Source: Candidatus Izemoplasma sp. (GTDB lineage Bacteria > Bacillota_I > Bacilli_A > Izemoplasmatales > Izemoplasmataceae). From it: a DNA stretch of 64,000 nucleotides. A program made the position numbers and the translations under genes. Below are positions 36,433-45,483 of the stretch, one piece after another. The notes under the pieces were generated by a model, which ran no database searches, had not been told where the DNA came from, and saw only the letters and a program-made list of their open reading frames with translations. Within the stretch, counting starts at the first letter, position 1. Each line of letters begins with the position of its first letter. The stretch spans positions 124,001-188,000 of the forward strand of contig JAXKVY010000003.1 of assembly GCA_036172455.1 (NCBI GenBank), read 5' to 3'.

Positions 36433-37301
36433 TATTACTGAGATTAATTGAACGTAATTTAAAACGTTATTTACGTGATAAAGCTGCCGTCTTTTTTAGT
36501 TTTTTAAGTGTTATCATTATCATTGTACTCTATATTTTATTCTTAGGGAAAATGCATGGTGATAATCTAACGTATGAAATGGGTAATATCGACGGCATTG
36601 ACTGGATGATTTCATCTTGGATTATGGCGGGGATTATCATCGTCAGTACAGTTACCGTTCCTTTAGGCGCTGTGGGTAATTTAATTGATGACAGGGACGA
36701 TGGGATGTTAAATGATTTTTATTCGTCACCAATTAGTCGGAATACTTTAGCCTTATCGTATTTAATCAGTGCCTGAGTGATTGGATTTATCATGGTCATC
36801 GCAAACTTAGTGATTGCCCAATTTTACGTGATGACACAAGGTGGCGACATGCTATCTTTTATGCAGTTAGTGAAAGTCATTGGTTTAATCATATTATCGA
36901 TTATGACCTTTAGTAGTTTCTTTTTCTTCATTGCCATTTATATGAAAACGCGTAACGCATTTGGCACTTTGTCGACATTAGTTGGCACCTTTATCGGATT
37001 TTTAGGCGGAATTTATATCCCGATTGGCGTATTGAGTAAAAGTGTCCAAAATGTTGTTAACTTAATACCAACGGCACATGCCGTAACTTTAATGCGCCGT
37101 GTCTTTATGCAAGGGGCAATTGATCAAGTATTTGATGGCGCACCTGAGGAAGCCTATCAAAGTTATGCCGATATCTATGGACTGAATGTGAATATCTTTG
37201 GCTATACGATGACAAACTGGCAGATGGTATTATCAATGGTTATATTTATGACAATATTCTACTTGTTAAGTGTTATTAAACTATCGCATTCTAAATTATA
37301 A
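36429..37301 (+). pseudogene. ABC-2 type permease interrupted by a TGA
   Basis: Partner permease of the decayed ATPase, with ABC-2 helices (VFFSFLSVIIIIVLYILFLG at the start, FIGFLGGIYIPIGVLSKSV near the end). The frame is continuous except for a TGA at 36774-36776, between LISA and VIGFIMV. A tryptophan (TGG to TGA) would fit well at this place. Since UGA is a normal stop in neighbouring genes, this is decay rather than recoding. Full length would be 290 residues. Confidence 0.82.
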
Positions 37302-37309
37302 TGAAAAAA

Positions 37310-37338
37310 GGTTCTGGTCATCCAGAACGTTTATTTAG
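37310..37338 (+). terminator. Hairpin after the decayed ABC unit
   Basis: GGTTCTGG and CCAGAACG pair around TCAT, followed by TTTATTT. Confidence 0.7.
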
Positions 37339-37393
37339 TACATTGGTGTAAAAGTTTGTTTAAATTAATTATAATAAAGATGAGGTGATCATT

Positions 37394-38053
37394 TTGGGAA
37401 GTCCAGAAAACTATGACATTGCATTAAAACATAAAAAACGCGTTCAAGACAGATACACTGTCTTTGAGTTTGAACGTCCTGATGGATTTACGTTTACACC
37501 GGGGCAATATGGTGTATTTAAACACATTAATAAAGCGGTGAACGGTCGTAAGGTACGAGCCTTTTCACTTGCGATGAAACAAGATGAAGACTTGATTCGG
37601 ATTGCGACTCGAATTGAAGCACCTGTGAGTGATTTCAAACAACACCTTGATGCCTTAACATATGGCGATAAACTAACAATGCAAGCGCCTGTTGGTAACT
37701 TTACTATAGTAGATCCTAGCCCTGCGGTCTTTTTAGTTGGGGGCATTGGTATTACGCCGGTATACAGTATGGCCTTGAGTCATCCAGTCTTAGATAAAAC
37801 ACTTGTGTATTCTGAACTTGATCACATTTATCCGTTTAAAGAGGAACTTGAACAGATTGATCACTTAACCATCCATTATACCAGTGGGGTAGAGCCTACC
37901 CAACATGCAATCAAAGAAGTCGTGAATACCCATTCCGATGCGCTTTACTATGTTGTCGGTAGTCCTAATTTTGTGAATGGGATAAAAGCCTTTTTAAATG
38001 AACTTGGTGTCAACCCCAAACAGATCTTTAATGATTCTTTTTCAGGATATTAA
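37394..38053 (+). CDS. Ferredoxin-NADP reductase-like flavoprotein
   Basis: 219-residue FAD/NAD(P)-binding oxidoreductase. The FAD domain has FTPGQYGVFKHI and RAFSLAMKQ (the RxxS-type flavin motif). The pyridine-nucleotide part has VFLVGGIGITPVYSMA. There is no ferredoxin domain. I take the TTG at 37394 as start because AGGTGATC lies six bases before it, whereas the GTG at 37385 sits within that site. Electron donor and acceptor unknown. Confidence 0.82.
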   Translation: MGSPENYDIALKHKKRVQDRYTVFEFERPDGFTFTPGQYGVFKHINKAVNGRKVRAFSLAMKQDEDLIRIATRIEAPVSDFKQHLDALTYGDKLTMQAPVGNFTIVDPSPAVFLVGGIGITPVYSMALSHPVLDKTLVYSELDHIYPFKEELEQIDHLTIHYTSGVEPTQHAIKEVVNTHSDALYYVVGSPNFVNGIKAFLNELGVNPKQIFNDSFSGY

Positions 38054-38063
38054 AACACACTAA

Positions 38064-38089
38064 AAAAGTTGGCATTTATGCCAACTTTT
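38064..38089 (+). terminator. Terminator of the flavoprotein gene
   Basis: AAAAGTTGGCA and TGCCAACTTTT form an 11-base stem with a TTTA loop, then TCTTT. Confidence 0.9.
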
Positions 38090-38147
38090 CTTTATAATAA
38101 AAGTAGATAGACATCCGATTAAACAACTTTTTTTAGAAGAGGTGAAT

Positions 38148-38903
38148 ATGGGTATTGTATCGAACAAGAGAAAGTTTGATGACAGTAAGGCATTGATTGA
38201 ACCGAGTGAACGGTTACCAAAGTTACCAAATATGCCAAAACGTGTTGTCTTAACCTTTTTTAGGACAGAAGTAGAACGGTTGTATGAAGATTATGAAATT
38301 GAAGTCATTTATACATTAGAAAGTGAAATGGGTGAACAGCCCGTGTTTAAATTTCGCGATAGTGATATTGCCTTAGTACCTCTAGGCATCGGCGCACCAC
38401 TCGCAGCCGGTATGTTTGAGGAGATTATTGCTTTAGGCGGAGAAATCTTTTTCTGCACGTGCGGCGCAGGAACATTAATTAATAAAGAACTTGGCGCACT
38501 GATTTTTCCAACCAAAGGCATCCGTGATGAAGGGACAAGCTATCACTATGTCAAAGATCAAGAAGAGATTAAAATACATCGTCATACAAATAAACGCGTC
38601 CAGGACATTTTAAGCGAATTAAAGATTGATTATATCGAAGGGACCACTTGGACAACGGATGCCTTTTATCGAGAAACACCATCGAAAATTGAAGCGATGA
38701 AACAGCGTGGTTGTCTAACAGTAGAGATGGAATTTACTGCCTTAGCCGCAGTTGCTGAGTTTCGAAATGTTCAGTTCGCAGAACTGTTATATTGTGGAGA
38801 TAAGCTATCAGACAATAAATGGGAAGGAAGAGAGTGGAATAAACAAGAACTGTTGCGAAAAGATTTAATCTTTTTGGCAAAGGATGTCGTCGCAAAAATG
38901 TAA
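38148..38903 (+). CDS. Nucleoside phosphorylase-like protein
   Basis: 251 residues of the purine/uridine phosphorylase (PNP_UDP_1) fold. GIGAPLAAGMFEEIIALGG and FFCTCGAGTLINKELG match the phosphate- and base-binding segments, and CLTVEMEFTALAAVAEF is the conserved VEME ribose-binding motif. The N-terminal 45 residues are atypical. The ATG at 38148 is chosen because AGAGGTGAAT ends just before it. It may cleave nucleosides or be a divergent hydrolase. Confidence 0.82.
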   Translation: MGIVSNKRKFDDSKALIEPSERLPKLPNMPKRVVLTFFRTEVERLYEDYEIEVIYTLESEMGEQPVFKFRDSDIALVPLGIGAPLAAGMFEEIIALGGEIFFCTCGAGTLINKELGALIFPTKGIRDEGTSYHYVKDQEEIKIHRHTNKRVQDILSELKIDYIEGTTWTTDAFYRETPSKIEAMKQRGCLTVEMEFTALAAVAEFRNVQFAELLYCGDKLSDNKWEGREWNKQELLRKDLIFLAKDVVAKM

Positions 38904-38959
38904 CGCAAATCAAACTATAAAAATTCTAAATTATGATAAAATTAGACTAGGTGATAAAA

Positions 38960-40726
38960 ATGACAACTTTAAATGGAACAGACTTATTTAACATGTTTGC
39001 GCACGGTACATCGCATGTCATGAAACAACGACATTTATTAAATCATATTAATGTGTTTCCTGTGCCCGATGGGGACACAGGAAACAATTTAGTCCACACG
39101 ATGCAGACGATTTACAGAGAAGCAAGCCACTCTGAAGACTTTAGTGAAAGCTTGGAATCAATTAGTGATTCTGCGTTAGTTGGTGCTAGAGGAAATAGTG
39201 GTGTTATTTTTGCGCAGTTTGTCAATGGGTTAAATTTATCTAATCAAACAGGCGCAAACCACGTTAAAGTATCGGATTTTGTCGATATGGTTTGTGAGAG
39301 TGTAACACATACGTACAACTCACTCAGTAACCCTGTGGAAGGAACGATGATTACAGTCATTAGACACTGGGCAGAAACCTTGAAAGAACAACTTGGATCA
39401 ATTGAAAACATTAAACTACTTTTTACAAATGCTTTGGAAAAAGCAAAAGAATCTTTAGAAAAGACGAAAGAGACATTAGCAGTCCTTCGTAAACATAATG
39501 TTGTTGATAGTGGCGCACAAGGGTTTGTTTTGTTCGCAGAAGGCATGTTATCTTACTTTAATGGAGAGACCTTAGATTTAGATGAAAATGAAGTGGTTGA
39601 ATTAGAAGATACGCATGATTTTGAAGGTGACATCGCCTTTCGGTATTGTACAGAAGGATTAGTAAGAGCGAATAATATTGATGAAGATAAGATTAGAGAG
39701 ACATTAAAGGACCTCGGTGATAGTTTAATTGTTGCGATGGGGAAACATATGTTTCGGATTCATATCCATACAAACAATCCCGAACATGTCTTTAAACGCT
39801 TAAGTGAATTTGGACAAATCGAATCACAGAAGATTGATGATATGAAAATGGATGTGGCGTTAAAAAATACAGATAAAAAACGCGTCATTGTGACCGATTC
39901 AATTGGCGATATAGCCAAAGATGTATTACTCGATCATAACATTGTTGTGATTCCGATATTTGTCAATGTCGATCAGGTTCAGTATTTGGATAAATTGAGT
40001 ATGACAAATGAAACGTTATTTGACTATATTGATGATGCTCTTGCGTACCCAACCACAAGTGCCCCGTCAATTAAGTATGTCAATGATTTATTTAATAGAC
40101 TCTTGTTGCGCTTTGATGAAATCTTAGTCTTTACGGTATCATCTAAGTTAAGCGCAACATATAACATTATTAAAGGTGAAGCTGATAAATTAGCGAAAAA
40201 AGGGAAAAGTATTAAAGTCATTGATACATTAACGAATAGTGGAGCACAAGGATTGTTGGTAGCAAAAGCTGCTGAAATGCTAGATGAAGGTGTTCCAACG
40301 GATGAGATTATTGACACCATTAACAACGATAAAAAAGAGACTGAAATTCTTGTGTGTTTAGAAACATTTAAATACGCAACAATGAGTGGTCGATTGCCTA
40401 AGGTGGTTGGGAAAATCGGTATGACACTTGGCATTAGACCAATTATGACAATTAACAAAAAAGGTGAGGGGTCAGCCTTCGGTATGGCCCTCAGTCAAAA
40501 AGGAATTACGAAAAAAATCAGAAAATATGTCGAAAAAACATTAGCCAAACATGATATAGAACGCTATAGTTTAGTTCATTGTTTAAATGAACCATTATTA
40601 GAAGAATATGACGCACTATTTACAGAGATTATTGGCAAAACACCAGAATTTAAAACTGAAGTTTCTAGCGCTGTTGCTGTTCATAGTGGCATTGGCAGTG
40701 TGGCAATTAGCTATATAAAAACTTAG
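38960..40726 (+). CDS. DAK2-DegV fusion, FakA/FakB-type fatty-acid kinase
   Basis: 588 residues joining two activities that are normally separate. Residues 1 to about 195 are a DAK2/DhaL-type kinase domain (NHINVFPVPDGDTGNNLVHT binds Mg-ATP; ALVGARGNSGVIFAQF). About 210-300 matches the middle part of FakA. From about 310 the sequence is a DegV-type fatty-acid-binding domain: TTSAPSIKYVNDLF, FTVSSKLSATYNII, ETFKYATMSGRLPKVVG and LGIRPIMTI. FakA with FakB phosphorylates exogenous fatty acids for phospholipid synthesis. Start is the ATG at 38960, behind AGGTGATAAA. Confidence 0.85.
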   Translation: MTTLNGTDLFNMFAHGTSHVMKQRHLLNHINVFPVPDGDTGNNLVHTMQTIYREASHSEDFSESLESISDSALVGARGNSGVIFAQFVNGLNLSNQTGANHVKVSDFVDMVCESVTHTYNSLSNPVEGTMITVIRHWAETLKEQLGSIENIKLLFTNALEKAKESLEKTKETLAVLRKHNVVDSGAQGFVLFAEGMLSYFNGETLDLDENEVVELEDTHDFEGDIAFRYCTEGLVRANNIDEDKIRETLKDLGDSLIVAMGKHMFRIHIHTNNPEHVFKRLSEFGQIESQKIDDMKMDVALKNTDKKRVIVTDSIGDIAKDVLLDHNIVVIPIFVNVDQVQYLDKLSMTNETLFDYIDDALAYPTTSAPSIKYVNDLFNRLLLRFDEILVFTVSSKLSATYNIIKGEADKLAKKGKSIKVIDTLTNSGAQGLLVAKAAEMLDEGVPTDEIIDTINNDKKETEILVCLETFKYATMSGRLPKVVGKIGMTLGIRPIMTINKKGEGSAFGMALSQKGITKKIRKYVEKTLAKHDIERYSLVHCLNEPLLEEYDALFTEIIGKTPEFKTEVSSAVAVHSGIGSVAISYIKT

Positions 40727-40736
40727 GAGTGGTAAA

Positions 40737-41270
40737 ATGACACGCATTGATGACTATAAGATGATTTCTACTAAAAAAGGTGATAAAGGGACCTCAAAGA
40801 ATTATTCAAACGAAGCCTTTAGTAAAAGCGATACTGTCTTTGATACACTGGGCGTACTAGATGAATTATCTAGTTTTCTTGGCCTGAGTTATCATTACAC
40901 CCCTTTTAAAGACGATATTAAAACCATTCAAACGACAATCCAACATATCAATTCTTTAATTGCGACGAATCCTGATGATACCAAAAAACGCAATCTAGCA
41001 CAGATTAGTGATGAAGATATTGATAAATTAGAAGCAATAGAAGCACGTGCGATTAACGATACCAACATTCAACCTAAGTTTGTATTACCCGGTAGTGAGT
41101 CTACAAAGCCTGGGGCCTATTTGGGTGTATGCCGTGCACTTGCAAGAAAAGCGGAACGACAAGTGAATCGCTTTTATGAAGTAAAACAACGGGATAAAAA
41201 TGATTTGTTACTCGCATACTTAAATCGATTAAGTGATGTGTTATTTATTCTTGCCAGATCGCAAGATTAA
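40737..41270 (+). CDS. PduO-type ATP:cob(I)alamin adenosyltransferase
   Basis: 177 residues. The N-terminal TKKGDKGTSKNYSNEAFSKS holds the ATP-binding TxxGDxGT motif. Then come GVLDELSSFLGLS, FVLPGSESTKPGAYLGVCRA, ARKAERQVNRF and LLAYLNRLSDVLFILAR, all PduO hallmarks. It would make adenosylcobalamin from imported cobalamin. No B12-dependent enzyme is in the window. It follows the fatty-acid kinase by ten bases and overlaps an upstream in-frame region of the photolyase gene. Confidence 0.88.
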   Translation: MTRIDDYKMISTKKGDKGTSKNYSNEAFSKSDTVFDTLGVLDELSSFLGLSYHYTPFKDDIKTIQTTIQHINSLIATNPDDTKKRNLAQISDEDIDKLEAIEARAINDTNIQPKFVLPGSESTKPGAYLGVCRALARKAERQVNRFYEVKQRDKNDLLLAYLNRLSDVLFILARSQD

Positions 41271-41284
41271 TGAGGAGAGGAACT

Positions 41285-42517
41285 ATGCAAGAGAGATATG
41301 ATGAAGTAATTGAAACTGACTCACCACAACAAGCCTTATATCTTATGACAAAAGCGTTTCGCATTCGCAATAACTATGCCTTGAATGCGTTGACGCATTT
41401 TGATCAAGATATGCGCCACGTTGTGGTTTTTCATACAGATGAAAAGAACGACAGAACCAATCATTTTTATCATCAGCTAACGCAGGATTTACCGGAAAAA
41501 CTTACCCAAATGACCGAACATGTCGATATCAAAAACACCCTTGATGATATCAGTGATTTGATCAAAGACGTTGATATTGTGTATACTGATAAAGCGTATT
41601 TAAAAGAGGATAAACACCGATTCAATCAATTAAAAACCATGTGTGAAAAGCATCATACAGGACTCGTCACCGTTGAAAATAATGTGTTTGTTCCTGTTGT
41701 CATCGCAAGCGATAAAGAAGAATACGCCGCAAGAACCATTCGCCCGAAAATTAATCAGAAACTTCAAGACTTTAAGGATACAGTCTTGATGGAGTATGAT
41801 GGGTGCTTAGGAGAACGTGAAGCGTATGAAGTCTTAGAATCTTTTGTCAGACATAAGTTAGATCATTACGATCAACGCAATGATCCTGCAAAAGAAATGA
41901 CCTCAGGCTTAAGCCCATATTTAAAGTTTGGGTTTATCTCACCTGTCCAAATCTTTCACATTATTAACGAACAATCATCTCCGAATAAGGATGCATTTTT
42001 AGAAGAGCTGATTGTAAGAAGAGAACTCGCATATAATTTTGTCTATTACAATGAAGGGTATGATACGTTTGATCAAATGACCTATGGTTGGGCCTATCAA
42101 ACGATGGATAACCATATATTAGATAAACGGGAACATCTCTATACGATAGAGGATTATAAAACGTTTAATACACATGATAAGTATTTTAATACGGCGATGA
42201 AAGAAATGATATATTTTGGTGAGATGCATGGGTATATGCGGATGTACTGGGCCAAAAAGATTATTGAATGGTCAAAAAATTACGAGTATGCCTTCAATAC
42301 AGCGTTAAAACTGAATAACTATTACTTTTACGATGGCAATACCCCAAACGGGTATACAGGTGTCGCGTGGTGTTTTGGTAAACACGACCGGGCTTGGACA
42401 GAAAGACAAATCTTTGGTAAACTTAGGTATATGAATGCGAACGGTTTAAAACGAAAATTTGATATCGATGACTATGTCGATATGATTAATCAACGAGTGG
42501 AGGATATGGATGAGTAA
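41285..42517 (+). CDS. phr: Class II CPD photolyase
   Basis: Light-dependent repair enzyme for cyclobutane pyrimidine dimers, 410 residues. Late motifs LSPYLKFGFISPVQI, IVRRELAYNFVYYNEGYD, RMYWAKKIIEWSKNYEYAF and GYTGVAWCFGKHDRAWTERQ match class II photolyases (FAD pocket and helices). The ATG at 41285 follows AGGAGAGGAACT; an ATG at 41270 sits before that site. It overlaps the ybgA-type gene by eight bases. A photolyase is surprising in a presumed sediment anaerobe, but such genes are widespread. Confidence 0.9.
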   Translation: MQERYDEVIETDSPQQALYLMTKAFRIRNNYALNALTHFDQDMRHVVVFHTDEKNDRTNHFYHQLTQDLPEKLTQMTEHVDIKNTLDDISDLIKDVDIVYTDKAYLKEDKHRFNQLKTMCEKHHTGLVTVENNVFVPVVIASDKEEYAARTIRPKINQKLQDFKDTVLMEYDGCLGEREAYEVLESFVRHKLDHYDQRNDPAKEMTSGLSPYLKFGFISPVQIFHIINEQSSPNKDAFLEELIVRRELAYNFVYYNEGYDTFDQMTYGWAYQTMDNHILDKREHLYTIEDYKTFNTHDKYFNTAMKEMIYFGEMHGYMRMYWAKKIIEWSKNYEYAFNTALKLNNYYFYDGNTPNGYTGVAWCFGKHDRAWTERQIFGKLRYMNANGLKRKFDIDDYVDMINQRVEDMDE

Positions 42518-43487
42518 TTTTAAAAAACCGAATATTGTATTAAGTGCGTGTATTGAGCATAAGCATGTACGCTATGATGGCTCAATGATTTCAAGTGAGT
42601 TTGTCAAACGGCTTGAGCCGTTTGTCAACTATATATTAGTTTGCCCAGAAACAGAAATTGGCTTACCGAGTCCACGAGAAGCTTTACGACTGGTGAGAGA
42701 AAATCATGATGATGAGATCAAACTCATCTCAAGTATTCACGGTAAAGATCATACCAAAGCCATGGTCGAATTTACGAACAGTTTTATTGAATCATTAGAT
42801 GCGCGTGAAATAGATGGCTTTTTACTAAAAGCAAAAAGTCCAACCTGTGGCTACAATGGCGTTAAAGTCTATCGCGGGGTAGGGAAAGCGAATGTATATA
42901 GTCAAAAAGTTCCAGGGTTCTTTGGCGGGGCTGTTGTGGAACGATTCCCAGATTATCCTGTTTCAACAGAAAGACATATTTCCAACTTTGTGATTCGTGA
43001 TCACTTTTTCACAAGTATTTTCACATTAGCTCAGTTTCGTCATTTGAAAACACATCACAAAATAGGACACTTACGTGATTTTCATGCCGAAAACAAATAC
43101 TTATTGATGACCTTCTTTCAAGATGGCGTGAAACGCCTCGGTCAAATTGTGGCAAATCATGATAAACTACCAAGCAAAACAGTCTATGAATTTTATGAAA
43201 AAGCGCTCCGTGATTTATTACAACATGAGCCAACAAAGGAAAAACGAGTGAATGTTTACACGCATATGTATGGCTACTTTAAAGATAAAATCAAAACCAG
43301 TGAAAAAGATCATTTCTTCGAGACATTAAATGATTATCAAAACGATAAATTACCCTATACCAATGTTTTAACCTTGCTTTTAGGCTATGCGGTAAGATTT
43401 GATGAAGATTATTTATTAGATCAAACGATATTTAGTCCATACCCTAAAGACTTATTACAAGTTGCGGACAGTGGTAAACAATTATAA
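42510..43487 (+). CDS. ybgA: YbgA-family protein (DUF523 plus DUF1722)
   Basis: 325 residues with an N-terminal DUF523 domain (NIVLSACIEHKHVRYDG, then CPETEIGLPSPREALRLV and LKAKSPTCGYNGVKVY) and a C-terminal DUF1722 domain (QFRHLKTHHKIGHLRDFHAE). The same two-domain protein lies next to phr in E. coli, and here it overlaps phr. A role in RNA thiolation or DNA repair has been discussed for DUF523 but is not settled. Cysteines are conserved in the N-terminal domain. Confidence 0.88.
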   Translation: MSNFKKPNIVLSACIEHKHVRYDGSMISSEFVKRLEPFVNYILVCPETEIGLPSPREALRLVRENHDDEIKLISSIHGKDHTKAMVEFTNSFIESLDAREIDGFLLKAKSPTCGYNGVKVYRGVGKANVYSQKVPGFFGGAVVERFPDYPVSTERHISNFVIRDHFFTSIFTLAQFRHLKTHHKIGHLRDFHAENKYLLMTFFQDGVKRLGQIVANHDKLPSKTVYEFYEKALRDLLQHEPTKEKRVNVYTHMYGYFKDKIKTSEKDHFFETLNDYQNDKLPYTNVLTLLLGYAVRFDEDYLLDQTIFSPYPKDLLQVADSGKQL

Positions 43488-43575
43488 GGGATTGTTAATG
43501 TGATTTTTGCTTTGATGATTGTCAGAAGTTGATGAACTTGATATTTGTATTTAAGAAAATAATCCAAAAGAATTT

Positions 43576-43603
43576 AAAAACGGCTAATATTAGCCGTTTT
43601 TTT
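43576..43603. terminator. Bidirectional terminator
   Basis: AAAAACGGCTA and TAGCCGTTTTT pair around ATAT. It ends ybgA transcripts and, on the other strand, carries the stop codon of the HAAS gene. Confidence 0.9.
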
Positions 43604-44543
43604 GTGATAACTTATCAAAATCAACAAACATCTTTAAGTAGTCTAAAATAGATGCGATGAGAACGACAACCCCGGTGAAGATGAGGGCATATTTAACCAC
43701 ATCCGTCACAATATCTAAATTATAGCCTTCAATGAGTGTCATGTTAAAGATGTTTTGTGTTGCCATGTATATCAAGATAATACTGACAAAGATACCATTC
43801 ATTAATGCCATCGTTTTTGTAAAATAATTTTTACGCCGTAAGAATGCTTGGGTGGTGTGAATAATGATTGAAATAAAGATACTAATATTAAACAGTGGTA
43901 ATACGCGACTGAAATGATCGTTAAGTAAAGGGATTTGATTGCCTTCAAAATATATGGCAATCAATCCTTGCTGGTAGTTAAGTATATACAATATAGCAAC
44001 GTTGACGAGAATGCCTATGATATTTCCAACAAGATTCGTTCTGAATACTTTTGTTGGTGCGTCTGGTAAATCTCTTGGGTCGAATGTGTCATGGTCTACA
44101 GTAAACCTTGGTTGAATATACCGTTCAATTAAGACAAAGACAATGAAAATCATACCAATCATCGATAACAATGTACTGATGATGACAGGGAGTTGATACA
44201 TTAAGTGCAATAACAGCTCCATCGTTGTAAAGGAATTATGTGAGACTAAAAATTCAATCAGATTCACAAACAACAACAAAAGAGGTAATGCGATTGAAAT
44301 GATTTTGATCATCATTTCAATGATTGGTTCAAAATCTCTACTGATTAAGGTGGTACTTCCCCGGTACTCCCTAGCGACATCTCTTGGATGTCCCATTTCC
44401 TGTAAGACATCAATGATTGATTAATCGTTATTTTCATCAACTTGTTCTAAAATGTTTGCGCGTAATTCTTTGATGATGTCATCTCTTTCTTTTAAGGGTA
44501 AATACCTTTTTACCTGATACAAATAATTATCTATAAGCGTCAT
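43590..44543 (-). pseudogene. HAAS-domain membrane protein interrupted by a TAA
   Basis: From the ATG at 44543 (GGGGGA eight bases upstream) the frame reads MTLIDNYLYQVKRYLPLKER, the start of a HAAS signalling domain, to ENND, then a TAA at 44421-44423, then SIIDVLQEMGHPRDVAREYR, the conserved end of that domain, and on through several helices to 43590. Only this one codon breaks it. It begins three bases before the PadR gene ends, the usual PadR-HAAS pairing. An internal start at 44396 could give a protein without the HAAS part. Confidence 0.78.
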
Positions 44544-44545
44544 GT

Positions 44546-44875
44546 TCATTCCCCCATTAATTGTTTTATTACTTTATGTAGTGCATGATATTCGTCTTTA
44601 AGTGATGCATAAATCTTTTTACCATACGTACTAAGTTGATAGTATTTTCGTGGTCGAGCACGCTTTGTATCCCAAGTGGCCGTTAAAATATCTTGTTTTT
44701 CAAGTCGTCTAAGTAAGGGATAAAGCGTATTTTTATCAATATCTAACCCCTTTTTTTGTAACGTATCAACAAGACTATAACCATAGTGTTGAGTTGATAA
44801 CTGTGAACAAACGGCAAGCACTAAGGTGCCTTTTCTTAACTCTTGAATTAAATTATCGAGTGTGTTATCTCCCAT
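44546..44875 (-). CDS. PadR-family transcriptional regulator
   Basis: 109 residues. A winged-helix PadR domain: LIQELRKGTLVLAVCSQLST, then YPLLRRLEKQDILTATWDTK and RPRKYYQLSTYGKKIYASLK. Small PadR proteins of this kind usually repress the adjacent membrane protein gene, here the HAAS gene whose start lies three bases after this stop. An upstream inverted repeat of TGTATAATGCACA type (about 44900-44915) may be its operator. Confidence 0.88.
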   Translation of the reverse strand: MGDNTLDNLIQELRKGTLVLAVCSQLSTQHYGYSLVDTLQKKGLDIDKNTLYPLLRRLEKQDILTATWDTKRARPRKYYQLSTYGKKIYASLKDEYHALHKVIKQLMGE

Positions 44876-45007
44876 CGTATCACCTCAATACTATTATAGT
44901 GTATAATGCACACTATTGTCAATATCAAAATAATCTAAATTTAAAACGCGTATTAGGGTTCCAGAAAGTGACAAGATATAGTATAATACATTTAAGGAGT
45001 TGATTGT

Positions 45008-45400
45008 ATGGGTTTTATTAAATTATATTTGATATCATTTATTGTCTTTTTAGCGATTGATGCGATATGGCTAGGACTTGTTGCGCCAAAGTTTTATAAG
45101 AGTCAAATCGGTCATTTAATGACTGAGACACCAAACTTTATTGCGGCGTTAATCTTTTATCTCATCTTTGTTGTTGGGATTGTCTATTTTGTGCTTATGC
45201 CTAATATAGATGGTAATCTTAGTGGTGTAATTATCTCAGGCATGCTATTTGGTTTTATCACGTATGCAACGTATGATCTCACCAATTTGGCAACGTTAAA
45301 AGATTGGCCAATACTCGTGACAGTTGTTGATTTAGCGTGGGGAACATTTTTAAGTACTTCAGTAGGGGTAATTACTTACTACATTGTACAATTATTTTAA
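45008..45400 (+). CDS. DUF2177 membrane protein
   Basis: 130 residues with four helices. The start KLYLISFIVFLAIDAIWLGL and the later GFITYATYDLTNLATLKDWP are the DUF2177 signature. Function unknown. Monocistronic with an AAGGAGTTG ribosome site and a terminator. Confidence 0.85.
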   Translation: MGFIKLYLISFIVFLAIDAIWLGLVAPKFYKSQIGHLMTETPNFIAALIFYLIFVVGIVYFVLMPNIDGNLSGVIISGMLFGFITYATYDLTNLATLKDWPILVTVVDLAWGTFLSTSVGVITYYIVQLF

Positions 45401-45403
45401 AAT

Positions 45404-45425
45404 AACAGGCGAAAGCCTGTTTTTT
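45404..45425 (+). terminator. Terminator after the DUF2177 gene
   Basis: AACAGGC and GCCTGTT with a GAAA tetraloop, followed by T. Confidence 0.9.
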
Positions 45426-45483
45426 AATGCATATATTTATATTTTAAGATATACTAAAGTTATCAAGACGTAGGAGTGATATC

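Noticed and set aside
36774-36776. TGA read as tryptophan, hinting at a Mycoplasma-type code
   Set aside because: TGA ends several intact genes in the window, and the neighbouring ATPase gene has TAA stops and frameshifts, so this is decay.
34736-37301. Programmed frameshifting in the ABC ATPase at the A9 and T6 runs
   Set aside because: Two additional in-frame TAA codons would also have to be bypassed, so pseudogene decay is simpler.
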